A DNA stretch of 40,215 nucleotides from Parcubacteria group bacterium M6-OD1-3 (GCA_003056165.1 LSNR01000011.1:1-40215), one strand, 5' to 3'. Numbered from the stretch's first letter, positions 16,402 through 23,822 are shown. Notes: generated from the letters alone by a model not told the origin. Numbers and translations: made by a program.

Positions 16402-16457
16402 GAACCCGCTGCCTCCTCAGTGCAAATGAGGTGCTCTACCAGATGAGCTACTGGCCC
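16385..16457 (-). tRNA. tRNA-Ala (anticodon TGC)
   Basis: 73-nt cloverleaf. The acceptor stem GGGCCAG/CTGGTCC contains the G3-U70 pair that is the alanine identity element, the discriminator is A, the anticodon stem CCTCA/TGAGG encloses the loop TTTGCAC, and the T-loop TTCAAGT is standard. CCA is not encoded. Partial copies of the gene lie on both sides (3' end at 16210-16260, 5' end at 16549-16596). Confidence 0.97.
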
Positions 16458-16522
16458 GTTTTTATCACTCCTTTTTTTCTATTATTTTTTCAATGAATGA
16501 CTTTTATGAGAATACTATCGTT

Positions 16523-16596
16523 GCCTCTCTAATAAATATTGGAATGATTTACCAGATGCCTGTCTAACGAATAGTGGAAGCTACCGGCCCGTTTTT
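16523..16596 (-). repeat. tRNA-Ala 5' remnant with a 22-bp imperfect repeat
   Basis: ACCAGATG (16551-16558) and AGCTACCGGCCCGTTTTT (16579-16596) match the 5' part and upstream flank of the neighbouring tRNA-Ala (one change), but about 20 bases separate them. The interrupting segment (16558-16579) is an 18/22 copy of 16523-16544 just beside it. So this is a tRNA fragment broken by a local duplication; it cannot fold as a tRNA. Confidence 0.65.
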
Positions 16597-16716
16597 CGTC
16601 AAGGAACTATTCACTAATCAGTCTCACTAAAAACTAAAAAGAATTATACACCACAAATAATATTTTGTCTAGCGCCTAAATCAAAAAGTAAACTTAAAAT
16701 CTAAATCAAATTTCCC

Positions 16717-16740
16717 ATCTACAGAGTTAACTCTGTAGAT
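16717..16740. terminator. Perfect 24-bp palindrome downstream of tRNA-Ser(TGA)
   Basis: ATCTACAGAGTT and its exact reverse complement, 12-bp arms with no loop bases between them. It begins 12 bases after the 3' end of the minus-strand tRNA-Ser. T-rich sequence follows on the plus strand rather than on the minus strand, so it is a weak terminator or an RNA-processing hairpin. Confidence 0.45.
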
Positions 16741-16752
16741 TTGTTTTATTTG

Positions 16753-16839
16753 CGGAAGCGAGAGGATTCGAACCTCTGGTACCGGTTAAGGTACGACGGT
16801 TTTCAAGACCGTTGCTTTCGACCACTCAGCCACGCTTCC
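16753..16839 (-). tRNA. tRNA-Ser (anticodon TGA)
   Basis: 87 nt, class II with long variable arm. Acceptor stem GGAAGCG/CGCTTCC, discriminator G as expected for serine, anticodon stem ACGGT/ACCGT around CTTGAAA, T-loop TTCGAAT. CCA is not encoded. Confidence 0.96.
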
Positions 16840-16924
16840 ATACCAGTCACTATACCAGCTGGAAATATATTTGTAAATATGTTACTATTATAGAGTAAAG
16901 AAATTATATAATTATACTATTTAT

Positions 16925-17488
16925 ATGCAAAGTATAGATTTGCGAAAAAATAAAACCGGACCTTCTAGAAATTTAAAGCACAAAAGTGAGCTGGAACAAC
17001 CACACGATTTTATGATTGAAGAAAAAAGCAATGTTTTGCTTGAGTGGCAAGGACCCGAATTTGAACATTATCCAAAAGAAAAACGCTGGTATCTAATCGC
17101 ATCATTGATTTTGTCTGCTATTATAATTTATGCTTTGATAGTAAACAGTCCTATTATGGCAATTACTTTTGTTTTAATTGGTATTGTTGGGTATATTCAA
17201 TTGGAAAAATCTCCGCGAGTTTTAGATTTTAAAATAACACACGATGGTATAATGGCGGGAAACGAACTTTATGATTTTGACAATATTGAATCCTTTTGGA
17301 TTTTTTATGAACCGCCTCATACCAAAATTCTCAGTCTTCACATAGATGCCCTATTTGCTCCCTATGTCCACATCCCCGTTCATCAGATAGACCCAGTAAA
17401 ACTCCGCGAAATACTCTTGGATTTTGTTCCCGAAGAAAAACAAAGACCAACCATAGTCGACACAATTGAACGACTTTTGCACATTTAA
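16925..17488 (+). CDS. Hypothetical membrane protein with two transmembrane segments
   Basis: A 187-residue protein with a polar, charged N-terminus (about 50 residues), then a hairpin of two membrane segments (YLIASLILSAIIIYALIV and IMAITFVLIGIVGYIQL, about 58-98), then a cytoplasmic domain of mixed strands and helices containing DFKITHDGIMAGNELYDFDNIESFWIFYEPP. This layout recalls bacterial PH-like or DUF5673-like membrane proteins, which is a resemblance only. It is the first plus-strand gene; its stop is 12 bases before tRNA-Arg and the three (this, tRNA-Arg, recG) may share a transcript. Function unknown. Confidence 0.75.
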   Translation: MQSIDLRKNKTGPSRNLKHKSELEQPHDFMIEEKSNVLLEWQGPEFEHYPKEKRWYLIASLILSAIIIYALIVNSPIMAITFVLIGIVGYIQLEKSPRVLDFKITHDGIMAGNELYDFDNIESFWIFYEPPHTKILSLHIDALFAPYVHIPVHQIDPVKLREILLDFVPEEKQRPTIVDTIERLLHI

Positions 17489-17500
17489 GATGGCGGGAAT

Positions 17501-17574
17501 GTTCCTATAGCTCAGCTGGATAGAGCGTTGGCTTGCGGAGCCAAAGGTCGGAGGTTCAAATCCTCCTAGGGACA
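17501..17574 (+). tRNA. tRNA-Arg (anticodon GCG)
   Basis: 74 nt. Acceptor stem GTTCCTA/TAGGGAC with one U-G pair, discriminator A, D-arm GCTC/GAGC, anticodon stem TTGGC/GCCAA around TTGCGGA giving GCG, T-arm GGAGG/CCTCC with TTCAAAT. The first anticodon base is G rather than the usual A (inosine) of bacterial CGN-reading tRNA-Arg. CCA is not encoded. Confidence 0.95.
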
Positions 17575-17593
17575 CATAATATTATCACAATGT

Positions 17594-19678
17594 ATGATAG
17601 ATTTAGATCTTCAAATTGATAAACTTTCCAAAGTGGGACCGAAACAAGCACAAAAATTGGAAAAGCTCGGGATTAAAAATGTCCGGGATTTTTTGTTTCA
17701 TTTTCCAGCTCGCTATGATGACCTTTCAAAAATTAAAAAAATTTCCGAGTTAAAAGCAGACGAGAATACTACAGTTACTGGAAAAATTATCAAATTTGCA
17801 ACCAAGCGAAGTTGGCAAAAAAGAATGAAAATTATAGAAATTGTTTTGGCCGACGATACTGGAGAAATCAAGGCGGTTTGGTTTAATCAAGATTATTTAA
17901 TCGAGTCTTTCTCGTATTCTTACAACAAAAATATTCGCCTCAGTGGAAAAGTAAAATTAGATAAAAATGGATTCTCAATGTCCAACCCTGTTTGGGAACC
18001 GGTTTCCAAATCACCAAACCATACCGGCAGGATTGTACCAATTTATCCGGAAACAAAAGGTGTTACTTCTCGTTGGCTTCGTTGGCAAATCGAAAATATT
18101 TTTCGAGCTGACTTCGAAATTGAAGATTTTCTTCCTAAAAAAATTCTAGAAAAATATAATCTACCCTCTCTTAAAAAAGCTCTTTACGACTTGCACTTCC
18201 CTGCTTCTGAAAATTCTTATCTTGTTGCTCAAAAAAGATTTGCTTTTTCTGATATGTTTTTAATCCAACTTAAATCACTGCAAATAAAACAAAATTTAAA
18301 AAATGAAAACGCGCAAATCTTTAAGTATAATAAAAAAATTACCGAAAAATTTTTAAATTCCCTACCATTCAAACTAACTAGAGACCAACAAAAAGCTTGG
18401 CGAGAAATTAGAAAAGATTTAAACAGACCTAATCCAATGAACAGACTCCTAAATGGAGATGTCGGTTCTGGAAAAACCGTTGTCGCTATGCTTGCGTCAA
18501 TACAAATAGCCAAGGCTAATTCTCAAATCGCACTAATGGCACCGACGGAAGTTTTGGCGTACCAACATTTTAAAAGTTTTTCAGATTTTTTTTCCGACTT
18601 CAATATTTCCATCGGACTATTGACTGCTTCCTATAAAATTATTTTTAAAAACGGTAATGAACAAAAAATTAAACGCGACGAAATGTTGGATAAAATAAAA
18701 ACTGGTGAATTAGATATCGTCATTGGCACACACGCTCTTATTCAAAAAGATGTCGCTTTCAAAAACTTAGCACTGGTGGTTGTTGATGAACAACATCGCT
18801 TTGGTGTTAAACAGCGTGCTTATTTGCAACAATCCGTATCTAATCAACATAAATCTGCATCAATACCACATTTTTTAACAATGACTGCCACGCCAATTCC
18901 GCGAACAATTTCTATGACTTTATTGGGAAGCCTAGATGTCTCTTTAATTGCAGAGATGCCGAAAAATAGAAAACCAATTGCAACTTCTGTTGTTTTGCCG
19001 ACAAAAACCGCCGAGGTTTACGAATTTATTCGTCAGCAAGTCAATAAGGGTTTTCAAACTTTTGTAATTTTGCCCTTAGTCGAAGAATCTGAAAAATTGG
19101 CGGATTTAAAAGCGGTTTTAACCGAGCACGAAAGATTATCTCAAGAAGTTTTTCCGGAATTTAAGCTAGGACTTTTGCACGGTAGAATGAAATCGACAGA
19201 AAAAGAAAATGTTATGGAAGATTTCAAAAATAAAAAAACTCAAATTCTAGTTTCCACTTCCGTTATTGAAGTCGGTATTGATATTCCTAACGCTACAACA
19301 ATGATAATTGAAGACGCTTATCGGTTTGGACTTTCGCAACTTCATCAATTTCGCGGTCGCATCGGGCGAGGCGAAAAACAATCTTATTGTTTTCTGTTTT
19401 CTAAACGGTCTACTAAGAGACTTCGAGTTATCGCCAACAATTTAAACGGCTTTAAAATAGCAGAAGAGGATTTAAAACTTCGCGGTCCGGGCAGTTTTCT
19501 CGGCGTTCGTCAGTCAGGATTAGCTGATGCTACAATGCAAAATATTACCAACATCAAAATGATAAAAGCTGCTAATATAGATGCTACGAAAATTATCACC
19601 GCTGATCCAGAACTAAAAAATTATCCGCTTCTTTCTCAATCTCTCAAAAAAATGAATAGAGAAATTCATTTGGAATAA
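17594..19678 (+). CDS. recG: ATP-dependent DNA helicase RecG
   Basis: Double-strand DNA translocase that remodels stalled forks and D-loops. The 694 residues have the N-terminal helical start (LSKVGPKQAQKLEKLGIKNVRDFLFHFPARYDDLS), the wedge OB domain (about 60-145) and an SF2 helicase core: Walker A GDVGSGKT, DEQH box VVVDEQHRFG, TATPIPRT motif III, and motifs V-VI STSVIEVGIDIPNA and HQFRGRIGRGEKQSY. It ends with the RecG C-terminal region EEDLKLRGPGSFLGVRQSG. It lies 19 bases after tRNA-Arg. Start ATG at 17594 lacks a Shine-Dalgarno sequence, as is general in this window. Confidence 0.96.
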   Translation: MIDLDLQIDKLSKVGPKQAQKLEKLGIKNVRDFLFHFPARYDDLSKIKKISELKADENTTVTGKIIKFATKRSWQKRMKIIEIVLADDTGEIKAVWFNQDYLIESFSYSYNKNIRLSGKVKLDKNGFSMSNPVWEPVSKSPNHTGRIVPIYPETKGVTSRWLRWQIENIFRADFEIEDFLPKKILEKYNLPSLKKALYDLHFPASENSYLVAQKRFAFSDMFLIQLKSLQIKQNLKNENAQIFKYNKKITEKFLNSLPFKLTRDQQKAWREIRKDLNRPNPMNRLLNGDVGSGKTVVAMLASIQIAKANSQIALMAPTEVLAYQHFKSFSDFFSDFNISIGLLTASYKIIFKNGNEQKIKRDEMLDKIKTGELDIVIGTHALIQKDVAFKNLALVVVDEQHRFGVKQRAYLQQSVSNQHKSASIPHFLTMTATPIPRTISMTLLGSLDVSLIAEMPKNRKPIATSVVLPTKTAEVYEFIRQQVNKGFQTFVILPLVEESEKLADLKAVLTEHERLSQEVFPEFKLGLLHGRMKSTEKENVMEDFKNKKTQILVSTSVIEVGIDIPNATTMIIEDAYRFGLSQLHQFRGRIGRGEKQSYCFLFSKRSTKRLRVIANNLNGFKIAEEDLKLRGPGSFLGVRQSGLADATMQNITNIKMIKAANIDATKIITADPELKNYPLLSQSLKKMNREIHLE

Positions 19679-19699
19679 TGGTAAAAATTTAATTATTTT

Positions 19700-19740
19700 T
19701 ATAAAAATAAAAAGCAGGTTGGTCGTTGACCACTCTGCTT
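19700..19740 (-). terminator. Terminator shared by the converging recG and hypothetical gene
   Basis: Hairpin AAGCAG-GT-TGGTC-GTT-GACCA-CT-CTGCTT (19712-19740). On the minus strand a T-rich stretch follows, so it ends transcription from the hypothetical at 19763. On the plus strand it lies about 35 bases after recG without a good T-run. Confidence 0.65.
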
Positions 19741-19762
19741 AATTTCGACACATTGAAAAAAA

Positions 19763-20026
19763 TTAAATGGGCGAATATTCTACGAGGAAATATTTCCAAT
19801 TCGGCTTAATTCCCTTGTCATCGCCAGATTTTTTGGCAATGATTTTGAAAATTGAATCACCAGTGGCTGGCAGAAATAGTATGCCCTCACCAACGAAAAA
19901 TGATACTGTACCGACATTTACAGTAAATCTCATTTGTAATCCGTCATATTTGGCAAGTAATCCGCCATTGGCGAACGAAATTATCATTGTTATGTCGACA
20001 CTTGATAACAAATATTCTTTGCCCAC
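19763..20026 (-). CDS. Hypothetical small protein
   Basis: An 87-residue protein that I do not recognise. It is predicted beta-rich, with alternating hydrophobic residues (DITMIISFANGGLLAKYDGLQMRFTVNVGTVSFFVGEGILFL) and an end KYFLVEYSPI. No cysteines, signal peptide or membrane segment. The frame is open to a TTG at 20030, but GAGGAG ends immediately before it; the GTG at 20024-20026 is 6 bases after GAGGAG and is the better start. It follows the Cys-rich gene at 20076 by about 50 bases and ends at the hairpin near 19740, so the two form a short operon. Strong SD use sets both apart from their neighbours. Confidence 0.6.
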   Translation of the reverse strand: MGKEYLLSSVDITMIISFANGGLLAKYDGLQMRFTVNVGTVSFFVGEGILFLPATGDSIFKIIAKKSGDDKGIKPNWKYFLVEYSPI

Positions 20027-20075
20027 TATCAACTCCTCAGCTCCAACTATTTACATTTCCATAATCTACCTCCCA

Positions 20076-20411
20076 TTAATTTGCTAATGAAAACATAATT
20101 ATGAAACTATTTTCTGTTTCACACTCACACTCTATCTCGATCCTAATAATAAGATCATTGCTAGTAGGTAAATAGTTTGTAATTGTAATTTTAGTTTTAG
20201 TTTTTGCATTAGTAATTTCTTTTCCACAAGCCGAACAATAACAATTGCTATCATCGAGAACGACTGATACTTTTATCGGGTCCATTTCTTTACCCGAGCA
20301 AGTGCCATAAATACATACTACCCCCTTTTTACGAACAGCGTTGATAAAACAAATCTCCGCTCTAGTAAAAACTATTGAGCCATAACTAACCTGTTTAAGA
20401 TTGCTATTCAT
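20076..20411 (-). CDS. Hypothetical Cys-rich protein, possible zinc site
   Basis: A 111-residue protein with no recognised family. Eight cysteines at 21, 33, 38, 57, 59, 62, 95 and 97; CYCSACGKEI (57-66) resembles a zinc-knuckle half site and ECEC (94-97) could complete it. The rest is beta-rich. No signal peptide. The start ATG has a strong AGGAGG Shine-Dalgarno about 9 bases upstream. It is transcribed away from thrS, and the upstream region overlaps the thrS promoter: a minus-strand TTGATT...TATTAT pair lies at about 20471-20496. Metal binding is inferred from cysteine spacing only. Confidence 0.6.
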   Translation of the reverse strand: MNSNLKQVSYGSIVFTRAEICFINAVRKKGVVCIYGTCSGKEMDPIKVSVVLDDSNCYCSACGKEITNAKTKTKITITNYLPTSNDLIIRIEIECECETENSFIIMFSLAN

Positions 20412-20445
20412 CGTACTTATCCTCCTGTTGTTTTTTATTGTTAAG

Positions 20446-20473
20446 TTGCTATTTTCACTAATTGTAGTATAAT
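20446..20473 (+). promoter_or_regulatory. Promoter for the thrS leader
   Basis: -35 TTGCTA (20446-20451), 16-base spacer, perfect -10 TATAAT (20468-20473). Transcription would start near 20480, leaving a leader of about 195 bases before the thrS ATG. Confidence 0.75.
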
Positions 20474-20479
20474 AACAGA

Positions 20480-20646
20480 AGAGAAAAATAAATCAAGTGG
20501 TGATGCGACTTAACCAATCGCTGAGCTTGCGTTAAGAATTTAGCGAAATAAATTCAAAAAGCGCCCTGATAAGTGTTGGGAAGCTGAGTGGAACCGTCCT
20601 CTATTAGGACCTCGGCATTAAAACATTATGTTTTGGTGTTTTTTTA
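20480..20646 (+). promoter_or_regulatory. T-box-like tRNA-sensing leader of thrS
   Basis: The antiterminator has the exact T-box architecture: lower helix GCUGAG (20583-20588) with CUCGGC (20611-20616), six pairs; a 7-nt bulge UGGAACC (20589-20595) that carries the UGGN tRNA-binding sequence; upper helix GUCCU/AGGAC (20596-20600 with 20606-20610) closed by CUAUU. UGGA would pair with a tRNA ending UCCA. A terminator (20614-20645) overlaps the 3' strand of the lower helix, giving the on/off switch. The upstream part (20480-20580) is short for a canonical stem I: visible helices are CUUAAC/GUUAAG (20509-20514 with 20531-20536) and GAAUUU/AAAUUC. An ACC triplet (20513-20515) is one possible specifier, uncertain. 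Known T-boxes control aminoacyl-tRNA synthetase genes, which fits thrS. Confidence 0.75.
20614..20646 (+). terminator. Attenuator terminator in the thrS leader
   Basis: CATTAAAACA/TGTTTTGGTG (20616-20625 with 20629-20638, ten pairs, two G-U) with a TTA loop, extendable by two G-U pairs, followed by seven T (20639-20645). It overlaps the antiterminator's CUCGGC strand by three bases. Confidence 0.75.
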
Positions 20647-20676
20647 ATTTAAAAATAATATTTTTATATAAACTAT

Positions 20677-22449
20677 ATGTCAAATTCAAAAAGGGAAATT
20701 AAAAATGAAATCTTAAAACACTCCACTGCACATATCTTAGCAACAGCGGTTTTGGAAATGTTTCCAGAAACAAAATTCGGAATTGGTCCGGCAATTGAAG
20801 ATGGTTTTTATTATGACTTTGATTTACCTCGCACTTTAATTCCAGAAGATTTGGAAATTCTGGAAGAAAAAATGCGAACTATTATCAAATCAAAATTTCC
20901 CTTTGAACGACAGGAAATTTCTATTGATGAGGCGTTGGAACATTTTAAAAAACTTGGGCAAAATTATAAAGTGGAACTGTTGGAAGATTTAAAGAATAAA
21001 AATGAAACAAAAGTTTCTATTTATAAAACAGATGGTTTTGTTGATCTTTGTCGTGGACCGCATCTAGACTCAACCGATAAAGTTAATCCCCAAGCTTTTA
21101 AATTAACCAAAATTTCCGGTGCCTACTGGAAAGGCAATGAGAAAAACAAGCAATTACAAAGAATTTATGGTGTAGTTTTTAACGATAAAAAACAATTGAA
21201 ACAATATTTATTTCAACAGGAAGAAGCTAAAAAACGCGACCACCGAAAATTGGGAGAGGAATTAAACCTCTTTATGATTTCTGAAGAAGTTGGAAAAGGC
21301 TTACCGCTTTGGCTTCCCAACGGGGCTTTCGTTCGAAAAAAACTTGAAGACTATATGTACAAAATAGAAAGAAAAAATGGTTACGACTTTGTTTATACTC
21401 CAATCCTTGCTAATGAGAAACTTTATCAACAATCTGGTCATCTAGCTCATTATAATGATGATATGTACAACCCGATTGATATTGAAGGTGAAAATTATTA
21501 TCTAAAACCAATGAATTGTCCTCATCATCATATAATTTACAACCATAATTTAAAAAGTTATCGAGATTTGCCAATTAGACTTTCTGATTTCAGTCCCATT
21601 CATAGATTTGAACGCTCGGGAGTTTTGACTGGGTTAATCAGAGCTCGCTGTTTCTCACAAAATGACGCCCATATTTATTGTCGTCAGGACCAGCTAAAAA
21701 AAGAAATTGAGAATACTTTAAATTTATTCAAAGAAGTTTATAAAGATTTTAAAATAGAAAATTATTGGTTTAGATTGTCTTTACCGGACTTTAAAAACAA
21801 AGAAAAATATGGTGATATAAAAAATAAAGAGATGTGGGGAAAATCAGCCGAAATTGCTCGTAAAGTTTTAGATAAATCTGGAGAAAAATATACTGAAGAA
21901 AGTGGCGAGGCTGCTTTCTATGGACCAAAAATTGATGTTCAAATAAAAAATGTCAACGGAAAAGAAGATACTATTGCTACAATGCAAATTGATTTTTATA
22001 TGCCGGAAAGATTTGATTTAGAATTTACAAACAGCAAAGGAGAGAAGGAAAGACCAGTAATTTTTCATCGCGCTATTATGGGCTCGTTTGATAGATTTTT
22101 TGCGTTTCTTATTGAACAAACTGGTGGAGCTTTTCCACTTTGGCTATCTCCTACTCAAGTTTCTATTGTACCAGTTTCAGAAAAATTCAATGATTATGCT
22201 GAAGAAATTCGCCAACAATTATTTACTAAAGATATTCGCGTAAAGATAAATAATCGCGATGAAAGTCTTGGCAAGCGAATTCGCGAAGAAGAAAAACAGA
22301 AAGTACCTTATATTTTAGTTGTCGGTGAAAAAGAAGCTAAAGAAAAAACGGTCGCTGTCCGCGCCCGCAATGAAAAAAACAAACAAGAGATTGTTCTTCT
22401 TGATAAATTTATTGAAAATATCCTAAAGGAAATCAAAGAAAAAAGATAA
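20677..22449 (+). CDS. thrS: Threonyl-tRNA synthetase, TGS-less form
   Basis: Class II synthetase charging tRNA-Thr. The 590 residues start directly at the editing domain (HSTAHILATAVLEMFPETKFGIGPAIEDGFYYDF, then DLCRGPHLDST with the second HxxxH/CxxxH-type site). The N-terminal TGS domain of about 60 residues present in most bacterial ThrS is missing. The catalytic core holds motif 1 near PLWLPNGA/RKKLEDYM, zinc ligands in MNCPHHHII, motif 2 in RARCFSQNDAHIYC, and motif 3 in HRAIMGSFDRFFAFLIE; the anticodon-binding domain begins VSIVPVSEKFNDYA. It has its own promoter and a T-box-like leader, and a strong terminator downstream. No Shine-Dalgarno sequence precedes the ATG. Confidence 0.96.
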   Translation: MSNSKREIKNEILKHSTAHILATAVLEMFPETKFGIGPAIEDGFYYDFDLPRTLIPEDLEILEEKMRTIIKSKFPFERQEISIDEALEHFKKLGQNYKVELLEDLKNKNETKVSIYKTDGFVDLCRGPHLDSTDKVNPQAFKLTKISGAYWKGNEKNKQLQRIYGVVFNDKKQLKQYLFQQEEAKKRDHRKLGEELNLFMISEEVGKGLPLWLPNGAFVRKKLEDYMYKIERKNGYDFVYTPILANEKLYQQSGHLAHYNDDMYNPIDIEGENYYLKPMNCPHHHIIYNHNLKSYRDLPIRLSDFSPIHRFERSGVLTGLIRARCFSQNDAHIYCRQDQLKKEIENTLNLFKEVYKDFKIENYWFRLSLPDFKNKEKYGDIKNKEMWGKSAEIARKVLDKSGEKYTEESGEAAFYGPKIDVQIKNVNGKEDTIATMQIDFYMPERFDLEFTNSKGEKERPVIFHRAIMGSFDRFFAFLIEQTGGAFPLWLSPTQVSIVPVSEKFNDYAEEIRQQLFTKDIRVKINNRDESLGKRIREEEKQKVPYILVVGEKEAKEKTVAVRARNEKNKQEIVLLDKFIENILKEIKEKR

Positions 22450-22460
22450 CGCAATCTATT

Positions 22461-22494
22461 TTTCCTTGTGTATCTTTAAAGATACACAAGGAAA
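22461..22494 (+). terminator. Terminator after thrS
   Basis: Perfect inverted repeat with 17-bp arms (TTTCCTTGTGTATCTTT and its reverse complement) followed by TTTTTATTT, 12 bases after the thrS stop. The arms meet without spacer bases, so the real loop uses the central TTTAAA. Confidence 0.9.
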
Positions 22495-22593
22495 TTTTTA
22501 TTTAACAACTTTATCTAGTAACCTGATTGCTAAACCTAACGACTTGGTCGTTACTAACTGGCTTAATCACTAATACTTATTGCAAATAAAAAA

Positions 22594-22654
22594 GGAGCAA
22601 GAATCTTTTTATTTGTTATCCTCCCCCTGATAAACAAATAATGATTCTTGCTCC
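22594..22654 (-). terminator. Long hairpin terminator of the secreted-protein/lipoprotein operon
   Basis: GGAGCAAGAATC (22594-22605) pairs perfectly with GATTCTTGCTCC (22643-22654); an inner stem ATTTGTTATC/GATAAACAAAT with one bulge extends it. On the minus strand six T follow. The apical loop reads GGGGGAG. It lies 15 bases after the lipoprotein stop. Confidence 0.85.
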
Positions 22655-22669
22655 AACTGGTCTGTCCCG

Positions 22670-22804
22670 TTACTTTGTAGCGGGCGACATCGGTAGTTCT
22701 ACCGGTACCGACGGATTAGCTGTATAGGTTTTGACCGCTGTTCCACAAGCGGTCAGACCAAAAATGAAAAGCCCTGCTATAATGGCATTAACGATTTTTT
22801 TCAT
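22670..22804 (-). CDS. Small lipoprotein, 44 residues
   Basis: A short gene with a clear lipoprotein signal: MKKIVNAIIAGLFIFGLTAC with lipobox LTAC and the acceptor Cys at 20, then a 24-residue mature part GTAVKTYTANPSVPVELPMSPATK that is Pro- and Thr-rich. The start ATG lies 2 bases after the stop of the upstream secreted-protein gene and has GGAGG inside that gene's last codons, so the two are translationally coupled. Size and layout recall entericidin-like small lipoproteins, but the mature sequence is not similar. A strong terminator follows. Function unknown. Confidence 0.75.
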   Translation of the reverse strand: MKKIVNAIIAGLFIFGLTACGTAVKTYTANPSVPVELPMSPATK

Positions 22805-22806
22805 GG

Positions 22807-23715
22807 TTATTTTTCCTCCAATTTCTTGATCTCAATTTTCGGAGCAGTTGCTCCGTTTTTCTTAAAAGGTATTACCGCCGAACCAGTTCCTGCCCAAAGC
22901 CTGGCTGTAACATAGGGTCGGGTCTCCCTCGTAATTGAAGACTTTCCGTACCCTGTTCCTCCGGCACCGGAAACACTGGCTTTCTCATCGTTTCCGATGA
23001 TTCCGCTAGCGCCGATACCAGTGCCGACATGCCAACCTTCGGAGGTCGGCTTCGTCATCGCATCGAAAGCGATGATTTCAATAATATTACCACCTATTTT
23101 GGCAGCCTCACTCTTGATGATTTCCATGGCATCGGCAGTAGTTTGCTCTTCCGTTACAATAACGGAAATTTGAGCGAGCAAATCACCCTGAGCTCCACTA
23201 TATCCGACAACTTTTACTCGTGATACTGGATCACGAGTCTGCCAAACATTTTTAGAAATGCGAAAATACGGAACCTTGTTTTCCAGTTTCGGGTTAACCC
23301 GCCATGTCGCGCCCATAACAGGAGTAACATTCCAAGGGTTTTCCTCGAACTGTCCATAATACTGCATCGTATTAGGAGACTGGTCTATCCCCGTCTGATA
23401 AAACTGGCGATTATAAACCTTCGAAAAGTTTCGCTGATCAAGGACCATGTACTGGTCCCCACCAACTGCAAGTGCCGAGCTGGATCCACCGACTCCAACG
23501 CCGGTAGCCGTCGGATTCGCCTGAACCCCAACACTTGTCGTCTGGTCAGCTGATGACGACGAGCTAATGTCGGGCGTCTGCTGAATAATCGTCGTCTGGC
23601 TTTGAATTCCTACCGCCGTTGCCGACGGTCCTGCCGGTGACTGTTCCTGATTAGTAGCCATTGCTGGCATTGCTGCCAACAGAAAAATTGCCAACATTCC
23701 AAACACTTTTTCCAT
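22807..23715 (-). CDS. Secreted protein of unknown function
   Basis: 302 residues with a Sec signal peptide (MEKVFGMLAIFLLAAMPAMA, cleavage after residue 20). Next comes a Ser/Thr/Gln/Gly-rich low-complexity stretch (21-85), then a domain with YMVLDQRNFSKVYNRQFYQTG, then ISVIVTEEQTTADAMEIIKSEAAKIGGNIIEIIAFDA, whose helix followed by GGNII recalls the A-x-GAN-V motif of RcsF/DUF4156-type envelope proteins (resemblance only). A Gly-rich segment (GTGIGASGIIGNDEKASVSGAGGTGYG) and a Lys-rich tail follow. Base composition is about half G+C (31 of 60 in 22861-22920) against 13 of 60 in recA nearby at 24301-24360. A GGAGG Shine-Dalgarno precedes the ATG. Likely acquired; no family assigned. Confidence 0.75.
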   Translation of the reverse strand: MEKVFGMLAIFLLAAMPAMATNQEQSPAGPSATAVGIQSQTTIIQQTPDISSSSSADQTTSVGVQANPTATGVGVGGSSSALAVGGDQYMVLDQRNFSKVYNRQFYQTGIDQSPNTMQYYGQFEENPWNVTPVMGATWRVNPKLENKVPYFRISKNVWQTRDPVSRVKVVGYSGAQGDLLAQISVIVTEEQTTADAMEIIKSEAAKIGGNIIEIIAFDAMTKPTSEGWHVGTGIGASGIIGNDEKASVSGAGGTGYGKSSITRETRPYVTARLWAGTGSAVIPFKKNGATAPKIEIKKLEEK

Positions 23716-23794
23716 CCTGTCCTCCGTTGTTTTTTGCTTTCCACCGTTTTGGCGAAAAGTTTTTTAAAGTTACTTTCCTTTACAAGTTCTAGCT

Positions 23795-23822
23795 ACCATA
23801 GCACAAACCAAAATTTTGTCAA
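23795..23822 (-). promoter_or_regulatory. Promoter for the secreted-protein/lipoprotein operon
   Basis: Minus strand: perfect -35 TTGACA (23817-23822), 16-base spacer ending TGTGC, -10 TATGGT (23795-23800), i.e. an extended -10. It lies about 80 bases before the start codon. Confidence 0.65.
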
